Part shown: positions 12,544-25,458 of the stretch, in pieces
Numbering within the stretch: position 1 is the stretch's first letter
Layout of the letters: each line of letters starts with the position of its first letter
Source of the DNA: Flammula alnicola
Taxonomy: Eukaryota > Basidiomycota > Agaricomycetes > Agaricales > Strophariaceae
Reading direction: 5' to 3'
Length of the DNA: 64,000 nt
Assembly: GCA_015499995.1 (NCBI GenBank)
Contig: JADNRV010000024.1
Span: forward strand, 1 to 64,000
Notes under the pieces: generated by a model
The model's database searches: none
What the model saw: only the letters and a program-made list of their open reading frames with translations
What the model was told of the DNA's origin: nothing
Position numbers and translations under genes: made by a program

Positions 12544-13528
12544 ATGGCCATTCCTTCAAATATCAGTGGATTCAGTGTTATTCCAATCCTATACAACTCC
12601 TCTACAACCCACTACCTTTATGCTCGGTCTCATACCTCCAAATCCGATTCTCACAAAGTTCTCCCTGAAGGCCGAACACTTTTCCTGGTCAATCTCCCAC
12701 CAGATGCGACAGAGAGGGAGCTCGTGATGTTTTTCAAGCATAGCGGGACTGTAGAGAAAGTTATCTTCGACTTTGATGTCAAGGAACCTCAACACGATGA
12801 TAGCGACAGTGAGGAGGAGGAGGAATCCATGGAGGAGGAAGCTGCCGACGAGCAGCCGCGAAAAAGACGGAAGACGCAGAAGGACAAATCCGCTGTACCA
12901 CTGATCATACCCCTACCCTCACGCCCTCTACGAAATTTTCGAAAAACAGGCTCTTCTGCCTATGTTATTTTCCTTGATTCATCCTCTTTGGACCGAGCCT
13001 TGGCATCGACGAGTAAACCTAGAGCCTGGCCCACATCGCCAGAGGAACTATATGGTCTGGCTCACTACCGTGCTCTTTACGACTCTTTACGACCTCCACT
13101 CGATGCCGTGCGCGCATTTGCAGATTCCTCGGTCGAAGTTCACGAATACGAACTGGCGAAGAGCAAACAAAAGTCGAAGTACCGCAAAGGAGAGGCGATC
13201 GTTGACGAGGATGGTTTCACTCTTGTCACAAGAGGGGGTGCATATGGAAAGACCCTTGGTGGTGGAGTGGCCGTGGCAAGCAAGCGGTTCCAGCGCTCTG
13301 GGGAGACCGCCCGGAATCGAAGCCATAAGAAGGAGAAGAAGGAAAAGGCGGGATTTTATGCATTCCAGAAGGCAGAGAAGCAACGTTCAGGTATGCCTTC
13401 TCGTTGTTATGTTCTACTGCGGAGGCTGACGATATGGAACAGACCTGATGGAATTGAAGAGGAAATGGGAAGAGGACAAGGCCAAAGTGGAGAAACTGAA
13501 GGCAGCAAGACGATTCAAACCATATTGA
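12544..13528 (+). CDS. RRP7: Ribosomal RNA-processing protein 7 (Rrp7)
   Basis: Small-subunit processome factor of the UTP-C/CURI group, needed for 18S rRNA maturation in the nucleolus. Exons 12544-13390 and 13443-13528 give 933 nt, 310 residues. The N-terminus has ISGFSVIPI; an RRM-like fold follows with TLFLVNLPPDATE; an acidic stretch and a basic RKRRKTQ segment interrupt it. The C-terminal block FYAFQKAEKQR leads, after the intron, into LKRKWEEDKAKVEKLKAARR and ends in FKPY. That coiled-coil and FKPY ending is the Rrp7 signature and decides the call. Start set at the ATG of 12544 rather than the in-frame ATG at 12514, because homologues begin shortly before the ISGF motif. Confidence 0.93.
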
Positions 13529-13993
13529 GTTGTTTGTTACAGTGAACATGTTCTATTCGTTACTTCGCCAATCTTTCCTGCATTCAGTTCGTCCTCTGAT
13601 GAAGAATTCGGACGAGTCTCTATCCCCATCTCGTGCATGTGAGAATCCTCAACAGCAAAACGTCCGATTGGGTGCGACCCACAAGTCTGTCAGAGTTCTT
13701 CTTCCCCTTGTGTGCACAGAACATTCGTGTATAGCCAACTCCATATTTATCATTTTTTCTCGTGAAGTTCATGGACTTGCTGGAGTCACATGCGGCGTCT
13801 TTGACATCCCCCGCTGCCGCCAAACAACTTCAAAACAACGCGCCCCGCCCAGTCGCGTCTTCTGCTACTCCTCGTCCTCTGCTGCTCCTCGTCCTTGCCT
13901 CGCCCTGTCCCTGCGAAACCTCCGAACTCACGGTAGTTCACGGCCGACTGGGGACTATAAGGGCAGGCAGTGAGGCCAACCCACCAGGTGCGT

Positions 13994-14023
13994 GGCGAAT
14001 CGAGTTGTATGACTCGATTCGCC
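13994..14023. repeat. Perfect 12-bp inverted repeat with 6-base loop
   Basis: GGCGAATCGAGT at 13994-14005 and its reverse complement at 14012-14023 flank TGTATG. It can form a strong hairpin in RNA or DNA. No T-run follows, and it lies about 470 bases past the Rrp7 stop, so a terminator role is not supported. Confidence 0.6.
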
Positions 14024-15192
14024 GCCTTCCACTTTTCTCCTTCCACCCACTCACCCCCGCCTACAGAAAGAATGCATCGAAGACGAGCACCGCCTGCAAG
14101 CCTCCAACCACCACCACCACCACCACCACCTGCTTGCCGACCCACCGACCCTTGCCGCCTCCGTGCTCACACCGCGTGCAGGGAGACTGAACATCCCCAC
14201 CACGCAGATTGGTCGACGCAGCCGCCATCGCTGTCCCTGCCTGTCAGCCACTAACCAACACCGCCACCGGGTGGTCGACCACCTACCTATGCTCCCTCCT
14301 CCATAGTTCATACTGCAGCCGCATGCAAGAGATAGCATGCTTACATCAATTCGCGCCGACTCTCCTGCCGCTCCACCGCCATGTCCAATAATTCCCAGAC
14401 CCCGACGTCTCCCAGCTCGGCACCCATGTTTTACGTGAGCAATAATGCGAGGAGATGACGAACTGGCTTGAGGCGGACTGCCATGAGTCGGAAGGAGGTC
14501 TCGCAGCGTAGGGTGCAGGTCGAAGAGTGTTCGGTGGTCGACCCGCACCTTGACCCACATCCCTGTGCATCGACGACCTCGCCGCCCCTCGTACTCAGGG
14601 AAATTGAGCTACGGTGAAGGAGCTATAGCACACCTGTTCCTACGACAACCCCAACAACGGACACCCCAGTGCAGAAGGACATCACAACGACGACCATCAA
14701 GTTCCGAGATGCCGCAACGACAGCGCCGCTGCAGCCCATCCCGGTGGAGAAGGGCAACAAGTGAGGGGATGACCCAGTCCCGGCATCGAGGGAGGAAAGG
14801 TCGCTGGAAGGTGGAGCCGCCTGCGCTATTTGAATCGCGCCATCTATTCCAGGCGCGATCCTAGCATTTCGCCACATTTCTTTATACAAAACATGTATAT
14901 ATATACTGTTAATGAAATATTCATTTTATTGTACAAAAAGCGGGCGCTGAATGTGACTAGAGAGCCCTATTTCGCTAGGACTTAAGTACTAAGTAGACGC
15001 GTTTGACGCGTTCGTAATCACGTGCCTCTCACCCCAAGATCTCGTGACTACATCAACTCTATGGACTCCATGGATTTCGATCATGGATTTGGCAAATCAA
15101 GAATGCTCTCTGTGTGCAAGGTTTGTCTCGTTTCTTTCACTGATTCGGGATGAGCGATTTCGATCATCTGTTTTCCTTCCTTTTGGTACTAA

Positions 15193-15248
15193 TATGCATT
15201 TGACTGTAGGGGTGTACTACTATGCATTTGACTGTAGGGGTGTACTAC
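15193..15248. repeat. 28-bp tandem duplication
   Basis: Two identical 28-base units starting TATGCATTTGACTGTAGG are followed by a partial third. Intergenic, short, and probably a replication-slippage product. Confidence 0.8.
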
Positions 15249-15426
15249 TATAAGTATTTGACTACGTTTGCTGGAGCTATTAATATTATAAGCTATTACA
15301 AGGGCGCTACTTGTGCGCGTGAAGAGGCACTATAATACTACAATTACAATTGTAAAGAAATGAAGGAAGGTGTTCAAAGCTGTAGAGCCTGTAGACTCGA
15401 AAGAAAGAAAGAAACGAGAGAGACAA

Positions 15427-18036
15427 CTAAATATTATAAATTCGAGGTCTTAAACAGTATTCGGAGTAAGCATCCTGCGCCATGAGTATCACTCCAAGAG
15501 GGACCAATGTTGCAAAGTCTGGCGTGCCCGAAGACAGACATATTTTCAGATTTTCACAGTGGTTCCTTTGGGTAACGGCAGATTGAATGGCGATGGCGCC
15601 CAAACCACCATCGGAATTCTGAACCTTCAATACGAAGCTTGGGGCGTCGTCTGAAAACTGCCATTCCTTATCCTGGGCTCGTAGTCGTGTTTTTGCCCCT
15701 GTTTGAGCATCACGCACCAAGAAAGATAGGTAAGGCGTTGTGGAATAGTTGCCCATAGCGCAAGGTCCGGTCAGTGCCGGGGTGTTCTGGCAGTACGCTG
15801 AGAGTGTTTTGTCGGCGAGATTATAGGAAATAGAAACAATAGACGGTCGCACTGGTGAGAGGCCTAGGTCGGGGGGACCATTGTAGACAAGAACTTGCGA
15901 AGAAACAGGTCCTGTGGCGTTGGTGATTAAGGCATAGTTGAAATAAAAATCACGCTTGGCAGCGCTTCCTGTCACTGGGTAGTAGAAGGATGCGATGGGA
16001 GTCTGCAAAGGGTTGGTCATTCCATACAGAATTACTTCCCCCGCAAATGAATCGCAAAAATGAGACCATTGCCACTAGATGTGAACTGAGTTTGGCATTT
16101 TCCATGACCCAATAAAACGACCTTACCTGTTGAGCCAGGGGAAGCGCAGCGAAAGGCGAGAAAAGAGGGCCAGCGCACATAATAAACGCTAGAGGAATGA
16201 GCATGAAATGGACAGCGCGCAGGGTGGCGCGTTGGCGTTCACTGAGACATTCCCTCCAGTTAGAAAGAAAGGTGCCAAACTTTCCGGTCCATCTATAGCC
16301 CCTGCCGTAATATGTGGTCCAGACGAGGATATTGACACAGCAAACGCAGTAGCCATATATGTAGACTTCATGGTAGCGTCAGTCTTCTTGGAGCGGGGAA
16401 TATCCGAAGAGGGCACGTACGAGCCACAGAAAAGGGTTTCCACGCATTATGAGGGTCATTGACAGGAGTACGCGGGTTCGGGACTGACCCAGCTTTGACA
16501 TCTAAATACGGAAAATGTCATCTTTGCTGTGTCATGAGAACGCTCACGAGACTTACATGCGGAAATCCAGAAGAAGTCTGCCACTGTAACCACGACCCAC
16601 ACGAAATATACTGACAATGAACCAGGGTCAACGCACAGATTCTCGAGTTAGGGCTTGATCCTTACCTACAAACCAACACTGGTCGAGAGCGTGAACAGAA
16701 GTGGTCATTAAAGGCGTGTGTCGCTCCTCATGTATGTCCCAAGGGTTAGGTGACCCCGTAACAAGGAATGTCAGGCCTTCAACGAACGAAGCAGGTAGGC
16801 TTCTGCTAAACGTTAGCAAGTCTTGAATACGAGAACGAAGCAATTTTATAACAGAAAGGAGAGGCGGGATGATAGAAAAGAGAGACATGATCTATAAGAC
16901 CGAATTACGGATGATGATCAATACCAGGTTTTATAACATACAGCAAGCAGATAATACCTGGCCGTAAGAAAATTGGTACCGTTGAATGGTCATGCCTTTC
17001 GCAATTCCAAGTACCCAACTCCAGTGCAAGCATATAACAATCACGAAAATCATCCACGGATGAGACTTCGTGACTACAAACCTGGAAGGCAGACGAGCTC
17101 AAGGTCGATGATAATGGGGAAGGAGGAACATAACAGTGCTTACCATGACGAAGCTGGTACATTATAAACTGCTACAAGAATCCTGATCGCGAGCCGACGG
17201 TGTTGTTGGCCACTTTGCTGCACCTGCCGCCGAAATCGCATTTCATCGTAGATATCATGGCGATGACGAACGAGATAGATAGCCCATATCCACATGGCAG
17301 CGAGCGACAGGGCACCAAGACCACCTCTTCCCTGTAGGTCGTTCCATAAATCCCTGCGTCCCATAACGTCGAGTACGCCGACGAAGTTGGAGACAGTTTG
17401 AAATTCCACCCAGCCGAGGAACGTCATTTTCTGACAATATTCTGGGCTATTTCTAAATGCACGAGGGGAGAAAGATATTACGAGATTAACGCCGAGCCAG
17501 AGGATTGGTAGGGCGAGTCCAAGGAGGCGTATCAACCTCTTCCCGAATTTCAGCTTCTGGAAAAGAGTGTTTGGACGGCCGACAGCGTCGCGGATTGAGG
17601 AATATGCCAGATAAAAGGAAACTGGGGATGCCGTTACGGCTACCGCAAAGTGAGCATCGAACAGACTCAGATTATCGGTGTTGATGCTCAAAGCTGTGGC
17701 TATCATGATAGGGTAAACCTGGGAAAGGAGCATAAAGACGGTCGTGTGTACATCATCCTCAGCCCAGCGGAGAAGGATTGCTTTACGAAGGCAAGGCTGA
17801 GCAAGGTTATAAATTTTGAAAGCTGGACGACCCACGCAGAACGATGTTGATGACAATATCTAACAGACCTTTCGTCAGTTTAAATAAACATTTAGTCTAG
17901 GAGAACGAGTACTTGAGATTGCGACGGCAACGCCCCCGACGTCTGAGTTCAAAGCGTCATTTCCAAAGAGCTGCGGGATTGTCTGGGCCGTGAAGCAGTC
18001 GCTTGGACTGTTGGTAGATCCAGTGGAGGCACTCAT
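15427..18036 (-). CDS. Polytopic membrane protein of unknown function, eight exons
   Basis: Integral membrane protein that looks like an uncharacterised mushroom family; no catalytic motif seen. Exons: 18036-17913, 17822-17144, 17081-16958, 16891-16666, 16610-16557, 16501-16421, 16365-16127, 16074-15427; total 2175 nt, 724 residues. Hydrophobic segments include FMLLSQVYPIMIATAL, LIRLLGLALPILWLGVNL, ALSLAAMWIWAIYLV, WMIFVIVICLHWSWVL, VVYFVWVVVTVADFFW and AVHFMLIPLAFIMCAG. The segment YLAYSSIRDAVGRPN lies on a loop. After the last helix comes a 220-residue Cys-containing domain beginning WQWSHFCDSF, probably luminal or extracellular. The first intron acceptor (17823) is the least certain, since a nearer AG gives a stop. 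The other junctions are unambiguous by frame. Confidence 0.75.
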
Positions 18037-19373
18037 GAAGAGTCAAGCGATGTCAGAGGTCCAAACGAGGAGGACAGGAAGGAATAGGATCTCAGAAGTT
18101 TTCATGTCTCTGCTGGGCGCATTTCCGGCGTATATATAAGGTTAATGGGAGAGTCGATCTTTTCGAATGACGAGGCTGTGTGGCGGTGGCGCATCAAACA
18201 TGTCCCTTTAAGCCGACTCTATGAACAAGACATTTTGTGGGGGGAACCCTGGCAAAGCTCGCCGCCTTGACATTCATACTGGGCCCTGGTACTAAGGCTA
18301 CTTCCCATATTTGCATAACTGCGGTCAAAAGAATGCAACTCATCGATGGCATCAGTCGGAAAATGCTGTACGAGAGTGAGTTACACGCATCCTATTGTGT
18401 CCTTTCAGACAGATCAATGCCGTAGAAAAAAAATCCAGTTCCGTAAACTCACTTGTTTATTGGCTGGGTGTATGGGAGTACAACCCAAGGATGTTCGGCA
18501 TTCCAAGTATAATTAAAATTGATCTGGAGTTGCCTGCAGAAGACGTGATGAAACTCAAGTCAATCTTCCTTTGTATAAGTATACATACATAGTCTCATGG
18601 CCCTCTCATGGCCTTGAATCCCCATATAACGGCAGGGCCGTTATTAAATATAGAGTAGGCCGGATACCCTTGATTTGCGGAGAAACGGGGGTCGACGTAT
18701 GTCATTGATATCAAGACCAAGAGCAACTAGGTACGCACAGCCAGGAGTCAACAATCGCCACGTTGTTTCTCTCTGTTCCAAGCCTAATATTCAGTGATTG
18801 AGCGGCGATTAGAATAATTTCAAGGTAGGCACACCGTCGCGAGTCTGATGATCTAAAGTGCCATGTTCGGTCGTATCGTAAGTCTGAACAAATGTTGAAT
18901 GGCGTTATAATTCAAGTTGTATATGAATGAGCGCTGTTGGCAAGCTGCCAGTGTTGGAATGCTGAAAGTTCCAGTTCCAAACTCTGTCAATACAAATTCA
19001 GGATGTGACCAGGGGTCATAGTGCGAAAGTACGTACCTCAAGTTCGTAATTGGCCACGGTGGTCATGAGGCACTGAGGCAGAGAATGTGATGCACTGGCA
19101 TGACACATGACACCTTTACTTCCTTTTTTGGACGTCTCCCATCGTTCCATGTCAAGTCGTTTTGGAACCGCTTTTCTGTCAAAGAAAAAACATAATGCAT
19201 ATGCATATCTAAGTACATACATGTAACATATGGCGGGCATTCTGCATAATCGTGATAACGGTCAGCTAAAAATAAATATTTGTGGAAATTCTATTAGCGT
19301 CATGCGCTAACACGACGAATCAGAACGAAAACGGACCTAAAATAAAGCAGTGAAGACAAATATAAGGTTACTT
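18037..19373. other. Intergenic stretch, nothing recognised
   Basis: Lies between the start of the membrane-protein gene and the 3' end of the next minus-strand gene. The left end must contain the membrane-protein promoter. A TATATATAAGG-like sequence near 18130-18140 is a plausible TATA element on that strand. No other feature could be supported. Confidence 0.4.
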
Positions 19374-21266
19374 TCAGTCATCTATAATTCTATCCGTCAC
19401 GATGGAGTGGACCTCGACCAACACCCACCGTTCATCTTGGGGCCGCTTAGCCCACGGTGCTTTGAAAACCTTCGAAAGGCGACGAGCGATTGCGGGATGA
19501 TCATGACTGGCTCTCCACTCCCGGAGTTTCGATCCATCCAGGGACGATTTGGAGCACGCAAGTCGAAACCTTGGCGGTGAAGATCGGGTATCACGGGTTG
19601 CTTGCCAGAAAGAACTCGGGCCAAACGCTGTTGGCGTATTGGGACGAGTGGCGTTAGGATCAACGGCGATATATGTCGATGTCGATGTCGTCGACATGGA
19701 GAATCGTGACGGCTATTTTTTCAAGGCACGCGAATTAGACAATAGGCGCTCATAGAAGTTATTTAAAGGTTTTTTTGACATACTAGATGGGGATCACAAT
19801 CTGCATGAGAAGACGTCTCAAAGAAACCTTCGTCATCAATCATCTGTTCATTTGAACGGCCCCTCGGCACCGCAAGATGGTACGAATGGGTTTCTTGGGT
19901 TCCTAAATTCTCCTCGCATTGGGAGAAGGTACGATGCGCAACCAAAGGTGGAATACGTCTGAAGGGATCATAACACGAGTGTTTCCCGCCCATATCTTCA
20001 AGAGTCGAGGACGGAATAGCATAGCTTGTAGAGCGTGATCGACCTAGAGGCGCAAAACGAAGCCATGCACTTGTCTTCTCGATATAGCCAAGACCATGAC
20101 CATCCTGCGACTTGACTTTCCGTCCCGTGGAACGCGCGAAAGTATTAGAGGCTGACGTTAAGGACATCTTAGGCTGTCGATTCGTGCCTATCGGAGTGAC
20201 CATATTGCTCTTCTGGCGCGCTGATAGACCGGTATCGGCGTTCCAGGGAGCAGAGATATTGGGAGCAGATACAGGAGAAGCCCGGGACGGGGTAGTCATC
20301 TCCGTTCCCCCGAAAAAAGAGTCGCAAGTATCGTCGGAATAACTCGACTGGATAGAGGGTACGGTCAACTATTGGGAACCCATATGGCCAATTTTACGAC
20401 ACACCTCTGATGAGCTGCTATGAAGTGGCATATCAAGAGCTGTATCATCAAAATCATGGCCGCGAATGCACTTCTGATACGCCGCCGATGATCGTATGTC
20501 GATAAAGTGTGTTTGGCGGCTGCTAAAAACAGCGAACGGTTCGTCGGGTATCGCGGTGTCAGCAGGATCTTCTGAAAAACAATTCGAGTTGTAGCAGACA
20601 GTCTTCGGAATAGAATGATCCTCTCGGCCAGGGAATGCATCTAGCAATTCAGCGCCTGAGAAGGCTTCTAGCCCTCTCTCTGGATCCCAAATCGCAGCAA
20701 ATGTTAGCATAGAGTCGCGACGGGAGCGCTCGGCTGTCTTTCTTTCAAGTTTCATGATATTCTGGGAAGGTTGATGAGCGCTAGCTACCCGGAGACAAAT
20801 TGCACACACAACTATGACCCCGGTGTCTTTCCTCCCGAAAAAAATATCCCGGCTGGGTCAAGAACAGCCTCGGTGCTCAACACCTTTGTAATGGCAAGGG
20901 GTCAATTTTTTTTCTGCCCTGTCAACCCAAATCGACTTACCTTGATGGGACACAAAAAGACAGGCGCTAGCGATCGATGACAATAGGTGATAATGATGTC
21001 AAGCGTTCGACGCTTCAGAGGCTGGAAAGGTGCAGACAAAAGAGAAAGCTCAGAAGTAGATGGACGTCAAAAGACAATTGACCTCACCTCCGACTCGATG
21101 GCATGCTTTAGTCGTTATGTAGATTTTGAGTGGTAACTATGTCCAGAAATAGACAGAGCACCGTGAGTTCGTGACGCACAGCGTGGAGGAACATCTGTTC
21201 ATAATATAGAGGATTTTCGACCTGGTCTGGGATTCGAAAGAGGTCAGGAGACAACGAGCAAAACAT
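19374..21266 (-). CDS. Hypothetical protein, six exons, Ser/Thr-rich
   Basis: Not recognised. Exons: 21266-21162, 21105-21088, 21021-20941, 20761-20405, 20347-19784, 19712-19374; 1464 nt, 487 residues, exactly in frame. The N-terminal 70 residues (MFCSLSPDLFRIPDQ, then RRTLDIIITYCHRSLAPVF) look like a compact folded part. The rest is polar and Ser/Thr-rich with basic patches such as KLERKTAERSRRD and no zinc or catalytic motif. The intron at 20404-20348 has donor GTGTGT and removes an in-frame stop; that at 19783-19713 has donor GTATGT and joins what would otherwise be a separate 107-codon frame. The first two junctions are weaker; exon 2 is only 18 bp. The extent of the gene is fairly sure; its 5' structure is not. 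Confidence 0.5.
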
Positions 21267-21484
21267 GAGGAGGAACGTGTATAACGGAAGCTACAACAGT
21301 CGCCACTTCACGGTAGTATTGTGTGGGTAGATGTTGACAAGTAAGGAAGAAATTCTTGCATGGAAGTCGAATATGAAGAAGGCATGTCGACTCGGGGCAT
21401 GTCTCCGCAACATGGTGATTGGCTTTCAGTCGGAAAAGCTTTAAGAAACTGATTGAAACCTCGAGTTCTCAGGATAGTGTAAGC

Positions 21485-21671
21485 CTGTAAGGCTGCTCGG
21501 CAATCTTTCACACGGGCGCGATCGCCCCTTATAAGGCGATCTCGCTCTTTTCTAGATTTATTCTCCTTCTTTCCCGTACCATATTGTCGTTAGCTCTCCA
21601 CGCCTTGGTCCTTTCCGTCTTGGCTCCTGAGTCCACTCGCCTAGTGTGGAGTGTGAACTACGGACTTTCAC
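21485..21671 (+). repeat. Dispersed repeat, copy A (TATA-bearing, about 185 bp)
   Basis: Begins CTGTAAGGCTG and contains CCCCTTATAAGGCGATCTC, then a pyrimidine-rich tract, then CTCCTGAGTCCACTCGCC. By eye about 80 percent identical over its whole length to 59154-59335 in the same orientation. Layout (TATA, then pyrimidines) resembles a transposon promoter or LTR fragment. Confidence 0.65.
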
Positions 21672-22329
21672 TTTTTTTCTGAAAGTGCCGACGCGTGCAC
21701 CATCCCGCCCTTGACCGTTATGCTCAAAATTCATTGTTTTTCCAACCCACCATCCCGCCCTTCCTGTTTTACATGAAAATTGAATCTACTCACAACTGCG
21801 TTTTTAAACTCCACTGCCCGTTCTCGTAAGGTACTTCGCCCTTTTCTCGCCACTCGCCACTTGTTCCCACCGACCCACTGTCTCGCGAACCGCTGGTCGG
21901 TCTCGTTGTGGCAACGTACTGCTTCGAATTGGCTCCACATCCTGTGTCTCACTGTCGACTTTTCACAACTTCCTGGCTAACCTCGCCGTACTCGCAATCG
22001 ACTGGTTTATCCCGCAATTATTGCATTACCGCTCTTCCGGAATCCACATATATCCATTGAAAACACCGGAACGTTAAACCGTTTTTCCGACGCACATATT
22101 CTCCGTTCCCGACGCCGACGTTGCCTGGCGACTTCTTTTTGACCACGATCTGTTCACGGCAGCACTGTCTTTTCTACATCCTCGTTCTTTGCATCTCGCT
22201 TCCAGCCTCCGCCCACTGTCTCGCAAGCCGCTTTTTCGGCATGCGGCAGCAGCATGCCATTTGTGGCTTCAAATCTTTCCCCATTTACACGTTCTCACTG
22301 CCCGCCATCTCGCTGTCTTGCATCTACTG

Positions 22330-22870
22330 CATGCTGCTCGCCTTCGCCGCATCCACCATTACATCAGATCCAGCTTACCCACACCAAATATCTCTCCATT
22401 CATACAATCACTGGCAGTGTTCTTTTCTCATTGCGGCGCCGTGCGGTTGTTGCTGCCCACTGTTGCCTGTCCTCATAAGTTCATCGTCCGCCATCATGCA
22501 TCACCCTTTACACCCACATTGCAGACATCTTACTGATAGTTTACCCTATCGTCCATTGATGCCGTACCTCGTCTTTTCTCAAGGCTCGCCGTTTGGAGCC
22601 CTTGCCATGGCCCACCTACCAATTATTCCCATCGTTTCCGACCGTCACTATTTCCTGCAGTTTACGATTCGCTGTCTGCACCTTTATGCTGTCCACTGTC
22701 ACCGCTTACTGTTTGCAGTTTACGATTATCACTGAACCATTTACCACAGTTTGTACTGCCTACCGTGACCTTTCTGCTGTAACTGACTACCATTTACCGT
22801 TTACCGTCCACTGTTTAGCATTTACCATCTACCGTTTACCGTCCTCCATTTGATGTGTACCATTCCGTGT
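22330..22870. repeat. Low-complexity degenerate tandem repeat
   Basis: Successive variants of TTTACCGT and CACTGTTT words, densest at 22660-22850. Apparent long frames on the plus strand (Leu/His/Cys-rich) arise from this composition and are not genes. Confidence 0.5.
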
Positions 22871-25425
22871 TTGCCACCATCTTACCATTCATTCTGACCT
22901 ACTTACCGTTCTACTGCTTAACATCCAACCGTCACTCTCAGTCACATACCATAACATGCCGACCCAACACGAAGCACGTCGTTCAACCACCAACCAACCG
23001 CCACTAACCCACCGCCCAATCGCTCTGTTCATCATCCTCTCGCCCCGCCATCGTCGAGCTCGCCGCCCATCATCCACGAACTCGGCCAATCCTACCGCCC
23101 ACTCGCAACCTGTGTGCCCCTCCCCGCTAAAAGGGATGTGGAGCCGGGATCGACTGGATTAGACCGTGAATAGTAAATATGCTGTACAGTACAGTGTACA
23201 GGACACCCGGGCCAGTGCCTGTCACCATGCGTCAGCACGTCAACTGGCGACATTTACGACTGCCAATCAGACGAGAACCTAAGGCCAGGCCAAGGAGACA
23301 GAAAACCCGTGTTGTCCTTGCAACGCCAAGGACAAGAGAGGAGAAGGTGTGAGGTGTGAGGTGCGAGGAGATAGAGGCAGAGAGAGAACGGAAGAGTTCA
23401 GAGACTGAGAGATGACGGAGTAGATGAGAAGGACGCAAAGGCGGGTGCAGAGGCGAAGCACAGGGCGACTCGGAGAGAGAATACGGCAACGAGAAGCGAG
23501 CGGCGGGCGTGACTATCACACACATAGTCTTGTTGTCGTTCACCTTCACCTTGTCGCCTAGTTCTCCTAACGCAGCAAAGGATGGTAGCGACTAGTATGC
23601 CCGCGGCTCGCGCATCCACGTCCATTGTTGACACCATAAACGAGTAGGTATATTTCCTTCCTTCGTACATAGATCTGTAGAAATATAAATGCATTGTTCT
23701 CCTTGAGAGCCATTAACACGAGCAGAGTTTGAAGTAAATGGTCATTTACATTTGATGAAAAGACGAGAATACTTTGTATGCTACGTATTGCGGGTACAAC
23801 GTTCCCTAAATTTGTCTCCTCGGTTCGAACAGGTACTTCTTGAATGATCTTTGTCTTGTTATATACTCTCAGATAACCTCAAGGACGTCCACAGATGAAG
23901 ATAGGGTAATTTAAGGTGAGCCGGGTGAGTCGGAGTCCGGCACATGACTCGGAGTCGGTGAGCACTGAGTCGGGATACTCATGATCGTCTGGCCTCTGCA
24001 GCTCGATAGTTGACGCATGTATCGTACATAGGAATCCCGGGGGAAAAATCGAGGATGTGGGTCGTAATGCAGCCAAGCGTGGCATATGATGACTGCATGC
24101 CTAACATGCGCATAGCGATATCTGAACGATATCTTCGGCTTCAAGGTGGACTCGATCCCTTCTGAAACGCTCGAGAATCAAGAATTATCACCTTTTAGTC
24201 TTCCTCGTAAAAAATTGATGAGGTACGTAGTCAGAACCCAAGTACTCGGCACGCTGCACCCCACACAGATCTCCAATGTCGATTGCCACCCAGTCTAAAA
24301 TCTCCACCTCGAGAGAGACGCGCCTGTGCTTCAAGGCCGAAACACTGGCAGCCGATGACACTGGGAAGGGTGCTTTGAACGAAAATGAAGATGGGATCCC
24401 ACTGGACTGCGGTTGACTATTGTCGGGCGAGCTGCAGTTGGTCGCCATTTCTTGCCCTTGTAAAGCTAATAGACTCCTCCCCAACTCACCTCGTTCGCTT
24501 GCCTCCAGGAGCCCAACAGCGGCAAGTAGAGTGGTGGTCAAGTACGTCATGTAAACTCCTGGGAAAACTTGACAGTGGAAGCAGCGTTCTCAGTCGTCCA
24601 GGGGTAAACAGCGATGCACCTTCTGTGCCTTTTCTAAGTTTCTTTCTGCTCCATGTCGATCATCAGTCGATGATCATCTTTCCTGTGGCTCAGTGACCAC
24701 TGCTGTAAAAATAGGATGCAGATGGCTTGCGAAGCGGGATCAGCTTTCACATCAACGTCGGGAGACGGTGAGGGGTTGGAAAATGTACTGGGATCGGAGG
24801 GTAACGGTTGCATGGAGGTGAGAGGAAACTTGAAAGGAGGTGGAAGGTGCTGCTAGCAGCCGTACCTCTTTTGGAAATCCGATCATTCGGCAAATCGGCA
24901 AATCGGCGAACTGACGAAATTTCCAGGACCCACTGGGTGCTTGATTCTTAGCCTGCTATTTCGAGCCCGAAATACCTTGAGCCTAAGCCGATTCGAACAT
25001 TTTGAAGGGCTGCTTGTCAAGTTGTAAGTGTCCCGACACTTTTAGCTCCAGAAACACTGGGCCAACCGACCAAATAGCTGTCGTCCGCATGGTCGGCTGT
25101 TTTCACACGCCTTGCATCGAGGACGTTTCCTCCGTTCCACCGCCAGAAAGACACTAATACGCGGAAAAAATGTATAAACCGAGCAGTAAAAATTCTTTCC
25201 CTTGAGCTAACTGCTTATACAATAATTTAATCCACATCTATCTCAGACCTACTAGAATTGCTGTATATACGGCCGTATACCTGTATTTTTACCCGTACTG
25301 TACCTCTGGACCAACCTATTATTTTAAATTATACGGTATGGGTTACGGTAATTAAGCTCCCGTTTTACCTGTAAACTGTATGGCCGAACCCGTAATACGG
25401 TACGATTTGCAGCCCTATCGGCAGC

Positions 25426-25458
25426 CTTTCAAGTCACGAGCTCGATCGCCCCTTATAC
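25426..25458 (+). repeat. Dispersed repeat, copy C (short fragment)
   Basis: About 33 bases around CGAGCTCGATCGCCCCTTATA match the 5' part of the copies at 21485 and 59154. Only this end is preserved; the TATA core is altered after TTATA. Confidence 0.45.

Larger units (their letters stand above)
13529..15426. other. Intergenic stretch with simple repeats, no supported gene
   Basis: Pyrimidine- and CCA-rich DNA between Rrp7 and the membrane-protein gene. It holds an (ACC)8 microsatellite at 14107-14130, a perfect hairpin at 13994-14023 and a 28-bp tandem duplication at 15193-15248. The open frames over the ACC tract occur on both strands and lack family motifs. Confidence 0.45.

Noticed and set aside
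13762..14560. Long frames on both strands over the ACC microsatellite
   Set aside because: Composition-driven (Thr/Pro/His or Trp/Gly-rich), no motif, and no splice structure.
22121..22853. 200-codon plus-strand frame rich in Leu, His and Cys
   Set aside because: Lies on low-complexity TTTACCGT-type repeats; three overlapping frames look alike.
24188..24550. 120-codon minus-strand frame with signal-peptide-like start
   Set aside because: Only the first 15 residues look meaningful; no cysteine pattern, homology or splice evidence. Kept as a remark only.
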